64,000 bases of DNA from Desulfobacter vibrioformis DSM 8776 (GTDB taxonomy: Bacteria > Desulfobacterota > Desulfobacteria > Desulfobacterales > Desulfobacteraceae): assembly GCF_000745975.1 (NCBI RefSeq), contig NZ_JQKJ01000002.1:62001-126000 (forward strand). The letters run 5' to 3'. Positions within the stretch are counted from its first letter, which is position 1; every line of letters begins with the position of its first letter. The notes beneath the pieces are model-generated. The model ran no database searches. It was not told the DNA's origin and saw nothing but the letters and a program-made list of their open reading frames with translations. The position numbers and the translations under genes are program-made. Below, one piece after another: positions 8,401-18,104 of this stretch.

Positions 8401-11400
8401 ATGATTAACAAGATAATCGAATGGTCCGTACACAATAAATTTATGGTGGTGCTGGCAACGTTTTTCGTCATTGTCGGCGGTATCCTGGCCATGGTCAACA
8501 CCCCCCTGGACGCCATCCCCGATCTTTCCGACGTCCAGGTCATCATTTATACGGAATACCCGGGCCAGGCTCCCCAGGTGGTGGAGGACCAGGTGACCTA
8601 TCCCTTGACCACGGCCATGCTCAGCGTGCCCTATGCCAAGGTGGTCCGGGGGTACTCCTTTTTCGGGTACTCATTTGTTTACCTGATCTTCGAAGACGGC
8701 ACCGATATATACTGGGCCAGGTCACGGGTGATGGAGTACCTCAACTTCGTCTCCGGCAGGTTGCCCGGGGGGGTGACGCCCAGCCTGGGACCGGATGCCA
8801 CGGGGGTGGGATGGGTTTACGAATACACTCTCCAGGACACCAGGGGAAATACCGACCTGCAGCAGCTTCGATCGCTTCAGGACTGGTTTCTGCGCTATGA
8901 GCTGACCTCTGTCCCGGGGGTCTCGGAAGTGGCCAGTATCGGCGGATTTGTCAAACAGTACCAGGTGGAAGTGGATCCCAACAAGCTGCTCTCTTACAAT
9001 ATCTCCATTCAGAAAATCAAGAAAGCCATCCAGCGTTCCAACGCCGATGTGGGCGGCAAACTTATTGAAATGGGAGAAACCGAATTCATGGTCAGGGGGC
9101 TGGGGTATATAAAGTCCATCAAAGATCTGGAACAGATCGCCATTTCCTTTGACGACAAGGGTACCCCCATCCTGCTGAAGGATATCGCCAATATCCAGAT
9201 CGGCCCTGAATTGCGCCGGGGAATTCTGGAGTGGAACGGCGAGGGCGAGGCTGTAGGCGGGGTCGTGATCATGCGGTACGGGGAGAATGCCCTTGAGGTG
9301 ATCAAGCGGGTCAAAGCAAAGCTTGCCGCTCTTGAAAAAGGATTGCCCGACGGCGTCAAAATCGTCACCGGCTATGATCGGTCAGCCCTGATCGAACGGG
9401 CAGTGGATACCCTGAAAGAAAAGCTGACCGAGGAGATGATCGTAGTGGCCATCATCTGCATTATCTTTCTGCTCCACTTCCGGTCGGCTTTTGTGGCCAT
9501 CTTCACCCTGCCGGTGGGAATACTTATGTCGTTTTTGATTATGTACCCCTTTGGCATTAACGCCAACATCATGAGCCTGGGGGGCATCGCCATCGCCATC
9601 GGGGTGATGGTGGATGCGTCCATCGTGATGGTGGAAAATGCCCATAAACATCTGGAGCGGGACAGAGGAAAGCTTTCCCATACCCAGATTATCATCAACT
9701 CGGCCAAAGAGGTCGGGCCGGCGCTATTTTTCAGCCTTCTGATCATAACGGTCTCCTTTTTGCCCGTATTTTCTCTCATGGAGCAGTCAGGCAGGTTGTT
9801 CCGGCCCCTGGCCTATACCAAAACAACCGCCATGGCTGCCTCCTCGGTTCTGGCCATCACCATTATCCCGGTGCTGATGACATTTTTTGTAAAAGAAAAT
9901 CCCATTAACCCCAGGTTTTCCAGATCTAAAAAGGTCAAAATATGGGTCCTGGCCATGGCAGGGCCGCCTCTGTTCGTGCTGGCATTGGGTGTGGCCGGGG
10001 TCAGGCTGCCGGATCTGAGCCTGGTGCTTGCCCTTATGCTGTCTCTGTTTATGGGAATCTGCCTTTCTCCCCAGAAGATTATTCCAGAAGGGAAAAATCC
10101 CTTGAACCGGTTCCTGATCAGGATATATCTGCCCATGATCGAACTGGTATTAAAACGGCGGAAGGTTACGGTGCTCATTGCCCTGGCAGCAATTGCGGTG
10201 ACCTGGTATCCCATGACCCGTCTCGGCACTGAATTCATGCCGCCGTTGAACGAAGGGGATCTTCTGTACATGCCCACCACGCTTCCGGGGATCTCCATTA
10301 CCAAAGCCAAGGAGCTGCTGCAGCAAACCGACAAGATCATCCAGCGGTTTCCCGAGGTCAAAAGCACCCTGGGGAAAATCGGACGGGCGGAAACCTCCAC
10401 AGACCCGGCACCTTTGTCCATGATCGAGACCGTGATCATGCTGCGGCCTGAAGTCGAGTATGAGATGATCTCCAAGGATCGGTTCTTCTCCTCCTGGCCG
10501 GTGTGGCTGAAAAAACCCTTGGCATGGATATGGCCGGAACAGGTCAAAGGAGAGGTGATCCACGAGTGGCGCAAAAAGAACATTGACCGGTTTTTCTCCG
10601 GGTGGCCGACCCTGATCAAGGCGCCTTTTGCCTGGTTGCTGCCTGAAGAACGGTATATCACCATCCAGGAACTGGCTGACGACCTGGAGCAGGCGGTTAA
10701 GTTCCCCGGGCTGACCAATGCCTGGACCATGCCCATCAAGACCCGTATCGACATGCTTTCCACCGGGATTAAGACCCCCGTGGGCATCAAGATCAACGGG
10801 CCCGACCTTGGGGTACTCGCCGACATCGGCGAAAAGATTGAAGCCATGCTCAGGAATAAGAAAGGGACTTTGTCTGTATTTGCAGAACGGGTAACCGGCG
10901 GCAATTACCTGGATTTCAATATCCGGCGTGGGGAGATCGCCCGGTACGGCCTTCAGATCGCCGATGTTCAGGATATTATCAAGACGGCCATCGGTGGTAT
11001 GAACGTGACCTATACCGTTGAGGGGCTGGAGCGGTATCCGGTAAACCTGCGGTACAACCGGAAGTTCAGGGACAATCTTGAAGAACTGCGCCGGGTAATG
11101 GTGCCCACACCGTCCGGTGCCCAGATTCCGCTAACCCAGCTTGCCGACATCAGCATCAAAAAGGGGCCTGCCGGCATCAAGAGTGAAAATTCAAAGCGGA
11201 GCGCCTGGGTTTTTGTGGATATCAGGGACATGGATATCGGCACCTACGTAAAACAGGCCAGGGCCCTGGTGGATGAAAACGTTGATCTGCCTGCCGGGTA
11301 TTCCCTGGTTTGGTCCGGCCAGTATGAATATATGGAAAAGGCCAGAAAGACCCTCAATATAATCATTCCGGCCACCCTGCTGGTAATTTTCCTCCTCCTC

Positions 11401-11880
11401 TATATCCATTTTGGCAACCTCATTGAGGTGGTCATCGTCATGGCAAGTCTTCCCTTTGCCCTTCTGGGCGGCTTTTGGCTGATCTATCTCCTGGGGTACA
11501 ACCTGTCCGTGGCAGTGGGGGTGGGCTTCATCGCCCTGGCAGGCCTGGCCACGGAAACCGGCATCGTTATGCTGGTTTATCTTGACGAAGTCTTCAAACG
11601 AAAATCGAACGAGAATCAGATGAATACCCCGTCCGACCTCCACGAAGGCATTGTTGAAGGGGCCGTGGACAGGGTCCGGCCCAAAATCATGACCGTTGCC
11701 ACCACCCTGATCGGGCTTCTGCCGGTTATGTACGGCAGCGGCGCAGGATCCCAGATTATGAAGCGCATTGCCGCCCCCATGGTGGGGGGGCTGGTCTCCT
11801 CTACCATCATGACATTGATTATCATCCCGGTGCTCTACGATCTGTGGAAAAACTGGGAATTAAATAAAAACCCCAAATAA
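8401..11880 (+). CDS. CusA/CzcA-family heavy-metal RND efflux pump
   Basis: Proton-driven inner-membrane pump subunit, 1159 residues, longer than E. coli CusA (about 1047). The extra length lies in a hydrophobic insert near residues 505-555 and a charged insert near 690-750 that contains two similar FFS.WP motifs. The family motif in TM4 is present (GVMVDASIVMVENAHKH). Met residues occupy positions like those of the CusA relay (LLYMPTTLPG; WTMPIKTRIDML), favouring Cu(I)/Ag(I) over Zn/Co/Cd. It starts 17 bases after the adaptor gene, with AAGGACGCTGTA upstream. Metal preference is an inference from the Met residues and from the adaptor's Met-containing domains. Confidence 0.92.
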   Translation: MINKIIEWSVHNKFMVVLATFFVIVGGILAMVNTPLDAIPDLSDVQVIIYTEYPGQAPQVVEDQVTYPLTTAMLSVPYAKVVRGYSFFGYSFVYLIFEDGTDIYWARSRVMEYLNFVSGRLPGGVTPSLGPDATGVGWVYEYTLQDTRGNTDLQQLRSLQDWFLRYELTSVPGVSEVASIGGFVKQYQVEVDPNKLLSYNISIQKIKKAIQRSNADVGGKLIEMGETEFMVRGLGYIKSIKDLEQIAISFDDKGTPILLKDIANIQIGPELRRGILEWNGEGEAVGGVVIMRYGENALEVIKRVKAKLAALEKGLPDGVKIVTGYDRSALIERAVDTLKEKLTEEMIVVAIICIIFLLHFRSAFVAIFTLPVGILMSFLIMYPFGINANIMSLGGIAIAIGVMVDASIVMVENAHKHLERDRGKLSHTQIIINSAKEVGPALFFSLLIITVSFLPVFSLMEQSGRLFRPLAYTKTTAMAASSVLAITIIPVLMTFFVKENPINPRFSRSKKVKIWVLAMAGPPLFVLALGVAGVRLPDLSLVLALMLSLFMGICLSPQKIIPEGKNPLNRFLIRIYLPMIELVLKRRKVTVLIALAAIAVTWYPMTRLGTEFMPPLNEGDLLYMPTTLPGISITKAKELLQQTDKIIQRFPEVKSTLGKIGRAETSTDPAPLSMIETVIMLRPEVEYEMISKDRFFSSWPVWLKKPLAWIWPEQVKGEVIHEWRKKNIDRFFSGWPTLIKAPFAWLLPEERYITIQELADDLEQAVKFPGLTNAWTMPIKTRIDMLSTGIKTPVGIKINGPDLGVLADIGEKIEAMLRNKKGTLSVFAERVTGGNYLDFNIRRGEIARYGLQIADVQDIIKTAIGGMNVTYTVEGLERYPVNLRYNRKFRDNLEELRRVMVPTPSGAQIPLTQLADISIKKGPAGIKSENSKRSAWVFVDIRDMDIGTYVKQARALVDENVDLPAGYSLVWSGQYEYMEKARKTLNIIIPATLLVIFLLLYIHFGNLIEVVIVMASLPFALLGGFWLIYLLGYNLSVAVGVGFIALAGLATETGIVMLVYLDEVFKRKSNENQMNTPSDLHEGIVEGAVDRVRPKIMTVATTLIGLLPVMYGSGAGSQIMKRIAAPMVGGLVSSTIMTLIIIPVLYDLWKNWELNKNPK

Positions 11881-11896
11881 TGAAAGGAACGTTTCC

Positions 11897-12334
11897 ATGA
11901 AAAAAATTTTAATTCCACTTTTGACCCTGATGCTTGCCGCCCTTATAATAACCGGCACCACCTTCAGCATGGAAAAACACGAGACGGACGAGTCGGAAAA
12001 AATAGGCGAACTATTCCACACGTCCACAGTAGACGGGTACATGCTTTCTTACTACCTGATGGACCTGCGGGAACAGCAAAAAAAGGATATGGACAAACCC
12101 CATCACATCATGGTCTATATCATGGATAAAGACCATCAGAAGGTTCTGGAAGGCAAAGTCGGTTTCATGATTAAAGACAGTGACGGCAATACCCAAAAAG
12201 CCATGGCCATGCTCATGGGTGAGGGGTTCGGCATCACGGCGGACATGAAGAAGGAAGGCATTTATACCATCACCACCAAGGCAGTGCTCGGTGATGTTAA
12301 TCTCATGGATAAATTTACTTACGAGACCAAGTAG
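11897..12334 (+). CDS. Small periplasmic protein at the end of the metal-efflux operon
   Basis: 145 residues with a signal peptide (residues 1-22) ending near TTFS, then a single beta-rich domain. His and Met residues are frequent (MEKHETDESEK, KPHHIMVYIMDKDHQK, AMAMLMGEGFG), compatible with a soft-metal chaperone or sensor. I do not recognise a named family with certainty; proteins of this type accompany CusBA-like operons. It starts 16 bases after the pump gene with GAAAGGAAC upstream, so it belongs to the operon. A CusF-like metallochaperone role is plausible but unproven, since the CusF fold signature is not evident. Confidence 0.65.
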   Translation: MKKILIPLLTLMLAALIITGTTFSMEKHETDESEKIGELFHTSTVDGYMLSYYLMDLREQQKKDMDKPHHIMVYIMDKDHQKVLEGKVGFMIKDSDGNTQKAMAMLMGEGFGITADMKKEGIYTITTKAVLGDVNLMDKFTYETK

Positions 12335-12585
12335 AGGCTCTGTGAGCTTGCCGGCGATGGATGGGTGCTGGACAACATCCCATCCATTGCCATGCCCGGG
12401 CTTGGTTCTAATTTCGCCCACCCATATCTAAGCAGCGGTGGTCCCATCTTGCAAAGTTCATCCAAATCCAATATGTATTTACGTAATGCCGCGCCTGCGC
12501 CAGAAGGAAAATGGCACGAACAAAGCAATTTTTTCGGCCTGTAACCGTTTATACTGAATCAGGATAAAGAAATTAAGGACAGAAC

Positions 12586-13005
12586 ATGATCTGGAAAAAA
12601 GAGTTCACGGTTGGTGATATGAATCTGCTCGGGGCAAATACACTGGTAAGTCTCCTGGATATTACTTTTATAGAAAAAGGAGAGGACTTTTTGACCGCAT
12701 CCATGCCCGTGGACAGCCGCACCCATCAGCCCATGGGCATCCTCCACGGCGGTGCCTCGGTGGTCCTGGCCGAAACCCTTGGCAGTTGCGCCTCCCACAT
12801 GACCCTTGACGACGGGCATTACAGCGTGGGCCTTGAAATCAAAGCCAATCACATTAAAAGTATATCCCAGGGCCGGGTCACGGGCCGGACCACCCCCTTA
12901 CACCTGGGAAGGACCACCCAGGTATGGGACATTGACATTAAAACCGATACCGGGGAGCTGATCTGCGTGTCCCGCCTGACCATGGCGGTGTTAAAACACC
13001 GTTAA
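12586..13005 (+). CDS. Hotdog-fold acyl-CoA thioesterase, PaaI/YdiI (MenI) type
   Basis: 139 residues, the usual length for this family of CoA-thioester hydrolases. The signature MGILHGGASVVLAETLGSCA (about residues 50-69) carries the His-Gly-Gly turn and the catalytic Glu of the YdiI/MenI subgroup. Substrates in that subgroup include 1,4-dihydroxy-2-naphthoyl-CoA and other aromatic or medium-chain acyl-CoAs. The start ATG at 12586 follows AAGGACAGAAC. It is preceded by about 250 bases holding only a hairpin (12354-12390), and followed by a methyltransferase gene after 67 bases. Which acyl-CoA it hydrolyses cannot be told from sequence. Confidence 0.85.
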   Translation: MIWKKEFTVGDMNLLGANTLVSLLDITFIEKGEDFLTASMPVDSRTHQPMGILHGGASVVLAETLGSCASHMTLDDGHYSVGLEIKANHIKSISQGRVTGRTTPLHLGRTTQVWDIDIKTDTGELICVSRLTMAVLKHR

Positions 13006-13072
13006 GGACTTTTGCAATTTTCACAGCAAGGGTGTATACAAAATATTTGAAACTCAACTGGAAAAAAGGGTC

Positions 13073-13666
13073 ATGGGCTCATATAAAGCAAGAATGATGA
13101 TCAAGGCGGCAAAGGAAGAGGCAAAGCGCCGATTTCGCCGCCACCGGAATAAAAACCGCCTGGCCACTCCGGGCATTCACAAATGCATCATTGTTCTGGA
13201 CGGCCTGAAACCCACCTTTAACATCGGCAAGATATTCAGAAGCTCGGAAGCCTTTGGCTGCCATGAGGTTCACCTGATCGGCACGGATTTCTTTGACCCG
13301 GCACCTGCTATGGGCGCATTCAAATATGTGCCGGCAAAGTTCCACAGCCGCTTCATCTCCTGCTACGCCCAACTTCTTGAAAGGGAATACACCCCTTTTA
13401 TACTTGAACCGGGCCAGGGCGATCCGGTGATGGATGTGGACCTGCCTGAAAAAAGCGCCTTTGTGTTCGGCCATGAAGAGTTCGGCCTCAGCTTTGAACC
13501 GGACCTGTTCCCGGAAGTCAAACAGCTGACCATCCCCCAGTACGGGCGCTCCCAGAGTCTGAACGTCAGCGTGGCCGCCTCCATCATGCTGTACGAATAC
13601 GCCCGGCAGTTTGCCTGCCGGGATTTGGAAACCCAAGCAACCCATCCATGCAAGGAACGCATATGA
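13073..13666 (+). CDS. SpoU/TrmH-family RNA 2'-O-methyltransferase
   Basis: 197-residue SPOUT enzyme that transfers a methyl group from S-adenosylmethionine to a ribose 2'-OH in tRNA or rRNA. All three SpoU motifs are present: motif 1 in KPTFNIGKIFRSSEAFG (Asn and Arg), motif 2 in FVFGHEEFGLS, and motif 3 in IPQYGRSQSLNVSVAASIML, which forms the knotted cofactor site. A basic N-terminus (about residues 5-30, rich in Arg and Lys) probably contacts RNA. Its stop overlaps the NadE start. The RNA target is not predictable here; TrmH-like tRNA Gm18 and 23S rRNA enzymes share this layout. Confidence 0.85.
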   Translation: MGSYKARMMIKAAKEEAKRRFRRHRNKNRLATPGIHKCIIVLDGLKPTFNIGKIFRSSEAFGCHEVHLIGTDFFDPAPAMGAFKYVPAKFHSRFISCYAQLLEREYTPFILEPGQGDPVMDVDLPEKSAFVFGHEEFGLSFEPDLFPEVKQLTIPQYGRSQSLNVSVAASIMLYEYARQFACRDLETQATHPCKERI

Positions 13667-14442
13667 ATGCAGAAAAAGTGGCTGCCCACATCATCAACTG
13701 GCTGAAAGACTATGTCGGCGCATCCGGATTAAAGGGATTCACCGTCGGCGTATCCGGCGGGATTGATTCCGCTGTCACATCAACTTTATGCGCAAGGACA
13801 GGTTACCCTGTAATCGCCCTGAATATGCCCATCCACCAGGCATCGGACCAGATCTCCCGGTCCAGTGCGCACATTTCCTGGCTGTGCGAAACCTATGACA
13901 ATGTCACAGGCCATGATGTCAACCTGACCCCGGTCTTTGAACAGGTAAAAACAACCTTGCCGCCGGACATCCAGGATGGCCTGACCATGGCCAATACCCG
14001 GTCCAGGCTTCGCATGATCACCCTGTACGCCTTTGCCTCCCACCATCGCATGCTCGTGACCGGCACCGGGAACAAAGTGGAGGATTTCGGCGTGGGATTT
14101 TACACCAAATACGGGGACGGCGGCGTGGACATATCCCCCATTGCAGACCTGATGAAAACCGACGTATATGCCCTGGGCCGGTACCTTGGCGTCAGCCGGG
14201 ATATACTGTCAGCCCGGCCCACCGACGGGCTTTGGGAAGACAACCGTACAGACGAAAGCCAGATCGGGGCCTCCTATGAGGAGCTGGAATGGGCCATGGC
14301 CTATGAAGCCGGAGACAAAAGCCAGGATATAACAGATCATCAGAAAGATGTTCTGGACGTATACAAAAAATTCAACCGGGCCAACCGGCATAAAATGGAA
14401 CCCATTCCGGTGTGTACCATCCCCGGAGCGCTGAAATTGTAA
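13663..14442 (+). CDS. nadE: NH3-dependent NAD(+) synthetase
   Basis: Amidates nicotinic acid adenine dinucleotide to NAD+ with ATP and ammonia, the last step of NAD biosynthesis. 259 residues from the ATG at 13663, which overlaps the previous stop (ATGA) and has AAGGA 7 bases upstream. An earlier in-frame start at 13648 lacks this spacing. The PP-loop motif SGGIDSA is near residue 30, and the adenylation-site block VTGTGNKVEDFGVGFYTKYG is diagnostic of NadE. No glutaminase domain is present, so it should use free ammonia or a separate glutaminase. Confidence 0.92.
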   Translation: MNAEKVAAHIINWLKDYVGASGLKGFTVGVSGGIDSAVTSTLCARTGYPVIALNMPIHQASDQISRSSAHISWLCETYDNVTGHDVNLTPVFEQVKTTLPPDIQDGLTMANTRSRLRMITLYAFASHHRMLVTGTGNKVEDFGVGFYTKYGDGGVDISPIADLMKTDVYALGRYLGVSRDILSARPTDGLWEDNRTDESQIGASYEELEWAMAYEAGDKSQDITDHQKDVLDVYKKFNRANRHKMEPIPVCTIPGALKL

Positions 14443-14462
14443 ATTTTAGACACCGCATGTTT

Positions 14463-15380
14463 TCACCCCATGCTCAGCCATATCCCGTAAGTAAGCCCGG
14501 ACAGAAGCGTGGAAATTGAGATGGCGGCCACGGCAAGATCCGGATCACCGCCGATCTGTGCTGCCATGATATAGACCAGGGTAGCCGAGGGCGCAGCAAG
14601 GATAATCAGCCCCGGAATAAAATCCTGGGCAGATATCCCAAACAATTTAAACAAAACAAATCCCATGGCGGGCATCACCAGAAGCTTTAACACCGACGTC
14701 ATCACCACAGAAGAAAAGACCAGCCTGATCTTTCCAAAGGAGAGAGAAGCCCCGATCAGCAGCAGTGCCATGGGCAGCGCCATTCCCTTAAGGATGGTAA
14801 GCGACCGGTCCAGAATCACCGGCAGGGGCAGCCCCAAAAGGGAATAAACAATGCCGGCCAGGGCAGACAGGATCACCGGGTTGGTCATGGCAGAACCCAG
14901 GGCTGAGGTCAGGTTTGTACTGCGGCCGGCATCCCGGCTGTAAAACTGGAGCACTGCCACAGCCAGAATATTTTGCAGAATCATGACAAAGCCTGCAATA
15001 ATGGCTGCCTTGACAAGGCCCGCGTGGCCCAGGTAATAAAAGGCCACGGCCAGGCCGATATACCCCAGATTGCCATGAAAGGCACAATGAATAAAGGATC
15101 CCTTTGATGATTGTGCAACGTTTGCGGTGTGTGCCGTCAGCCAGGCTGCCGGCACAATAAGACACACAGTTGCAAGCGTAACCAGGATCACCCCCGGATG
15201 AAATTGGGTTTTCAAAGAAGATTGGGCAATGGCGCTGAAAATCATGGCAGGGATGGCAATGTAATAAACAAGGCGATTGGCCTGGTGTAAAAAATCCCGG
15301 GAGAAAAAGCCTCTATACCGGGCAAACATACCCAGAAAGATGATAATGAATATCGGTATGATGGTTGAAATAATGTTCAT
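14463..15380 (-). CDS. AEC family transporter (auxin efflux carrier-like permease)
   Basis: 305-residue polytopic inner-membrane carrier with about ten hydrophobic segments in two inverted five-helix halves. It begins MNIISTIIPIFIIIFLG, and conserved elements include YIGLAVAFYYLGHAG and the C-terminal SATLVYIMAAQIGGDPDLA stretch. The start is taken at 15380; a longer frame reaching 15452 would add a soluble tail overlapping the upstream gene. It directly follows the 2-hydroxyacid dehydrogenase genes. AEC carriers of this kind move organic anions such as malate or lactate, so import of the substrate oxidised by its neighbours is a reasonable guess. Confidence 0.82.
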   Translation of the reverse strand: MNIISTIIPIFIIIFLGMFARYRGFFSRDFLHQANRLVYYIAIPAMIFSAIAQSSLKTQFHPGVILVTLATVCLIVPAAWLTAHTANVAQSSKGSFIHCAFHGNLGYIGLAVAFYYLGHAGLVKAAIIAGFVMILQNILAVAVLQFYSRDAGRSTNLTSALGSAMTNPVILSALAGIVYSLLGLPLPVILDRSLTILKGMALPMALLLIGASLSFGKIRLVFSSVVMTSVLKLLVMPAMGFVLFKLFGISAQDFIPGLIILAAPSATLVYIMAAQIGGDPDLAVAAISISTLLSGLTYGIWLSMG

Positions 15381-15394
15381 GCGACCGCCACCAG

Positions 15395-16678
15395 TTAATT
15401 GAATTGTCTTGTTCTGCCCTTCAGATCCGGCAGGAATCGGGCGGCGACACACGCCGGATGCACCACGGTTAAGCCTGCGGATTCATCAAGATATCCGCCC
15501 AGGTTGATCCGGCATACCGGACAGTCCGTCACCCAGAAATCCGCGCCTGTGGCTTTGGCATTGGCGACCTTTTTCTTTGCGATGCCCCTGGACACCTCAG
15601 GATACTCGTAGAAAAAAGTCCCTCCCCCGCCGCAGCAGGATGACATATCCAGGGCCTGGGTATATTCAACACCCTTTAGTGCATTCAAAAGTGCCTGGGC
15701 ACTTCCCGGGGTGGGCATATGGTTTCGCTGATGGCAGGGCTGGTGGTAGGTGACGCGGATCATCTCATCGTTTTGAGGGAAGTTTTCGGGGCTTTCATGG
15801 GCCATGATAAAGGAACTGATATCCACCACTTTTCCTGCAACCCGATTTGCCGCATCCTGATCCAGACCAAACTCTTTTGCAAGCGCAGGATAGTCATTTT
15901 TCAATGCAGCGCCGCAGGTGGGGCAGTCCACAATCACAGCATCAATGCCCTGGGCATCCAGGCAGGCCAGGTTGTTATTCACATTGCTTTTTACCTTTTC
16001 CCGGCCGCCGTGGAAAAGCATGGGAGTGCCGCAGCAGGTCTGGGTTTCGGGAATGATCACCTCAACCCCCATGTGGCGCAGAATGTTCAGGACAGAAAAG
16101 CCGGTGTCATCAAAAAGGTAATTGGTGGCACAGCCGGTGAAATAAGCCACTCGTCCGTATTTCAGTCCTGATGCAGCTTTTGATTTGTGCCCGGGCTTGT
16201 GCGTCATCGCGTCCCGGGCCGCTGCCCTGAACGGGACTTTATTCAAAACAGGAAACTGTTTTAACGCGATGCTGCCCAGCCGGTATTTTTCGGCAAACAC
16301 CTGGGGTACAATTTTCCGGGCTATTTTCGCGGCCCCTGCCGCCATCCTGATTCTGGATTCCTTTGCCAGAAGATAGACCAGGCTTTTGATCCCGGGCATG
16401 TCCCCGTGATCGCGAATCATCTTTTCGCGCATGCGTACATAACGCTCGGGATGGTTGATGCCCGAAGGGCAGATGCTGGCACAGTTACCGCACATCAGGC
16501 ATTTGGAGATGATCTCCTTGAGCTTTTCAGACGAACCGACCCTATGGTCTGAAAAAAAATCAATGAGCTGTATCCGGGCTCTCGGGGAAGCATCCTCGGT
16601 GCCCTGGGCCAGGTATGTCGGGCACACAGACAGACAGAATCCGCACCGGTTGCAATTTTGTCCGTATGAATCAGCCAT
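15395..16678 (-). CDS. Iron-sulfur (CCG-domain) subunit of a glycolate/lactate-type dehydrogenase, GlcF/LldE-like
   Basis: 427 residues. The N-terminus carries two ferredoxin-like 4Fe-4S motifs (CNRCGFCLSVCPTY and CLMCGNCASICPSG). The rest has two cysteine-rich CCG domains (around CCGTPMLFHGG and CCGGGGTFF) that bind a further cluster, as in heterodisulfide reductase B and GlcF. It takes electrons from the FAD subunit encoded just upstream and passes them to the membrane pool. The ATG at 16678 has GGAAG 8 bases upstream and starts 1 base before the last codon base of the FAD gene region, implying coupling. A TTG at 16687 is a less likely start. Confidence 0.88.
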   Translation of the reverse strand: MADSYGQNCNRCGFCLSVCPTYLAQGTEDASPRARIQLIDFFSDHRVGSSEKLKEIISKCLMCGNCASICPSGINHPERYVRMREKMIRDHGDMPGIKSLVYLLAKESRIRMAAGAAKIARKIVPQVFAEKYRLGSIALKQFPVLNKVPFRAAARDAMTHKPGHKSKAASGLKYGRVAYFTGCATNYLFDDTGFSVLNILRHMGVEVIIPETQTCCGTPMLFHGGREKVKSNVNNNLACLDAQGIDAVIVDCPTCGAALKNDYPALAKEFGLDQDAANRVAGKVVDISSFIMAHESPENFPQNDEMIRVTYHQPCHQRNHMPTPGSAQALLNALKGVEYTQALDMSSCCGGGGTFFYEYPEVSRGIAKKKVANAKATGADFWVTDCPVCRINLGGYLDESAGLTVVHPACVAARFLPDLKGRTRQFN

Positions 16679-16679
16679 G

Positions 16680-18053
16680 TTACACAAACTTCCCGGGATT
16701 CAGGATGCCGTCCGGATCCACTGCTTTTTTAATGACACCCATGAACGCAATGGCATCTTCGCTCATGACCAAAGGCAGATATTCGGCCTTGGCAAGGCCG
16801 ATGCCGTGCTCGCCGGACAGGGTGCCGTTCAGGGAAGCGGCTGCCGCCATAATCTCGTCAAAGGCTTTTTTCACCCTGCCCCACTCTTCTTTATCGGTTT
16901 TGTCCGCCGGAATCATGGGGTGTATGTTTCCGTCGCCGGCATGGGCCATCACCCCCACGATGAGCTTGTATTTATCTGCGATATCCACGATCATACGGGT
17001 CATTTCCGGAATTTTACTGGCAGGCACCACAATATCTTCCGTGTACAGACTCGGTGAAAGCTTGGCAAAGACACCATAGGCCGAACGTCTTGCCTGCCAG
17101 AGTTTATCACGTTCCTCATCTGTCTTGGCAATCTCTATGCTCACAGCCCCGTTGGCCCCAAGCTTTTCGGTAATTTTTTTTATCTCTTTTTCACACGCTT
17201 CCTTTGCCCCGTCCACTTCGATAAGCAGTGTGCCTTCGGCATCCACGGGCAGTCCGATATGGGCCTTGGCTTCAATGGTCCGGATGGTGGTCCTGTCCAT
17301 CAGCTCCAATGCCACCGGCAAAATACCGGCACCAATGATATCGGCCACGGCTTTTGCCGTATTATCCAGGTCATCAAAGGTGACAAGCAGCGTGGACACG
17401 CTTTCAGGCAGGGGCAGCACCTTGAGGATGACGGAAGTAACCATGCCCAAAGTTCCTTCGGACCCGCAGAACAGGCTGGAAAGCCGGTACCCGGTGACAT
17501 CCTTGACATTGCGGCTGCCGAAGCGCACCACCTTTCCCGAAGCCAGCACCACCTCCATGCCCAGGATATAATCAACGGTTACACCGTACTTCAGACACCG
17601 GGGCCCCCCGGCATTCTGGGCCACGTTGCCGCCAATGGTGGACACGGCCATGGAGCCGGGATCCGGGGGATAAAAGAACCCGAACGGAGCCAGGGCCTTT
17701 TGAAGATCAGCATTGACCACGCCGGGTTCCACAATCACGTACCGGTCTTTGGTGTTGATCTCAAGAATCCGGTTCATTTTTGAAAAGCACAGGACCACAC
17801 CGCCTCTGGCCGGGATACTTGCCCCGCACACCGAAGTTCCCGCGCCCCGGGCCGTCACCGGGATCTTATGGGCAGAACATATTTTTAAAATACCGGACAC
17901 CTCATCCCGGGTGCAGGGAAACAGGACCAGGTCGGGCATGGCCTCTTCAAAATAGGCATCATAACAATAACAGGCCAGTTGCTCGGGGGAATCATAACAT
18001 CTGTCCTTGCCCACAATTTCTTTGAGGCGGTTTATGGCTTCTGGGTCGATCAT
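16680..18053 (-). CDS. FAD-binding oxidoreductase, GlcD/D-lactate dehydrogenase family
   Basis: 457 residues with the vanillyl-alcohol-oxidase/PCMH FAD fold. The FAD pyrophosphate loop is in TARGAGTSVCGASIPARGG, with PPDPGSMAVSTIGGNVAQN downstream and a C-terminal FAD-oxidase_C domain containing GVMAHAGDGNIHPMI and NGTLSGEHGIGLAK. It oxidises a D-2-hydroxyacid (glycolate, D-lactate or similar) to the 2-oxoacid. It overlaps the iron-sulfur subunit gene and shares its operon with an AEC carrier. In sulfate reducers such pairs commonly serve lactate oxidation; substrate is inferred only from family. Confidence 0.88.
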   Translation of the reverse strand: MIDPEAINRLKEIVGKDRCYDSPEQLACYCYDAYFEEAMPDLVLFPCTRDEVSGILKICSAHKIPVTARGAGTSVCGASIPARGGVVLCFSKMNRILEINTKDRYVIVEPGVVNADLQKALAPFGFFYPPDPGSMAVSTIGGNVAQNAGGPRCLKYGVTVDYILGMEVVLASGKVVRFGSRNVKDVTGYRLSSLFCGSEGTLGMVTSVILKVLPLPESVSTLLVTFDDLDNTAKAVADIIGAGILPVALELMDRTTIRTIEAKAHIGLPVDAEGTLLIEVDGAKEACEKEIKKITEKLGANGAVSIEIAKTDEERDKLWQARRSAYGVFAKLSPSLYTEDIVVPASKIPEMTRMIVDIADKYKLIVGVMAHAGDGNIHPMIPADKTDKEEWGRVKKAFDEIMAAAASLNGTLSGEHGIGLAKAEYLPLVMSEDAIAFMGVIKKAVDPDGILNPGKFV

Positions 18054-18104
18054 TTTTGCATCATCCTAATGACAGTGTTCAAACAGCCCACATGCGTTGG
18101 GCAT

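Noticed and set aside
9813-10904. Minus-strand open frame (363 codons) inside the RND pump gene
   Set aside because: The pump protein continues unbroken across it with conserved family motifs; the antisense frame has low-complexity Ser/Arg composition.
12354-12390. Strong hairpin GCGATGGATGGG / CCCATCCATTGC after the metal-efflux operon as an intrinsic terminator
   Set aside because: The stem is good but no T-tract follows, so it cannot be called an intrinsic terminator; it could be an mRNA 3' stabiliser.
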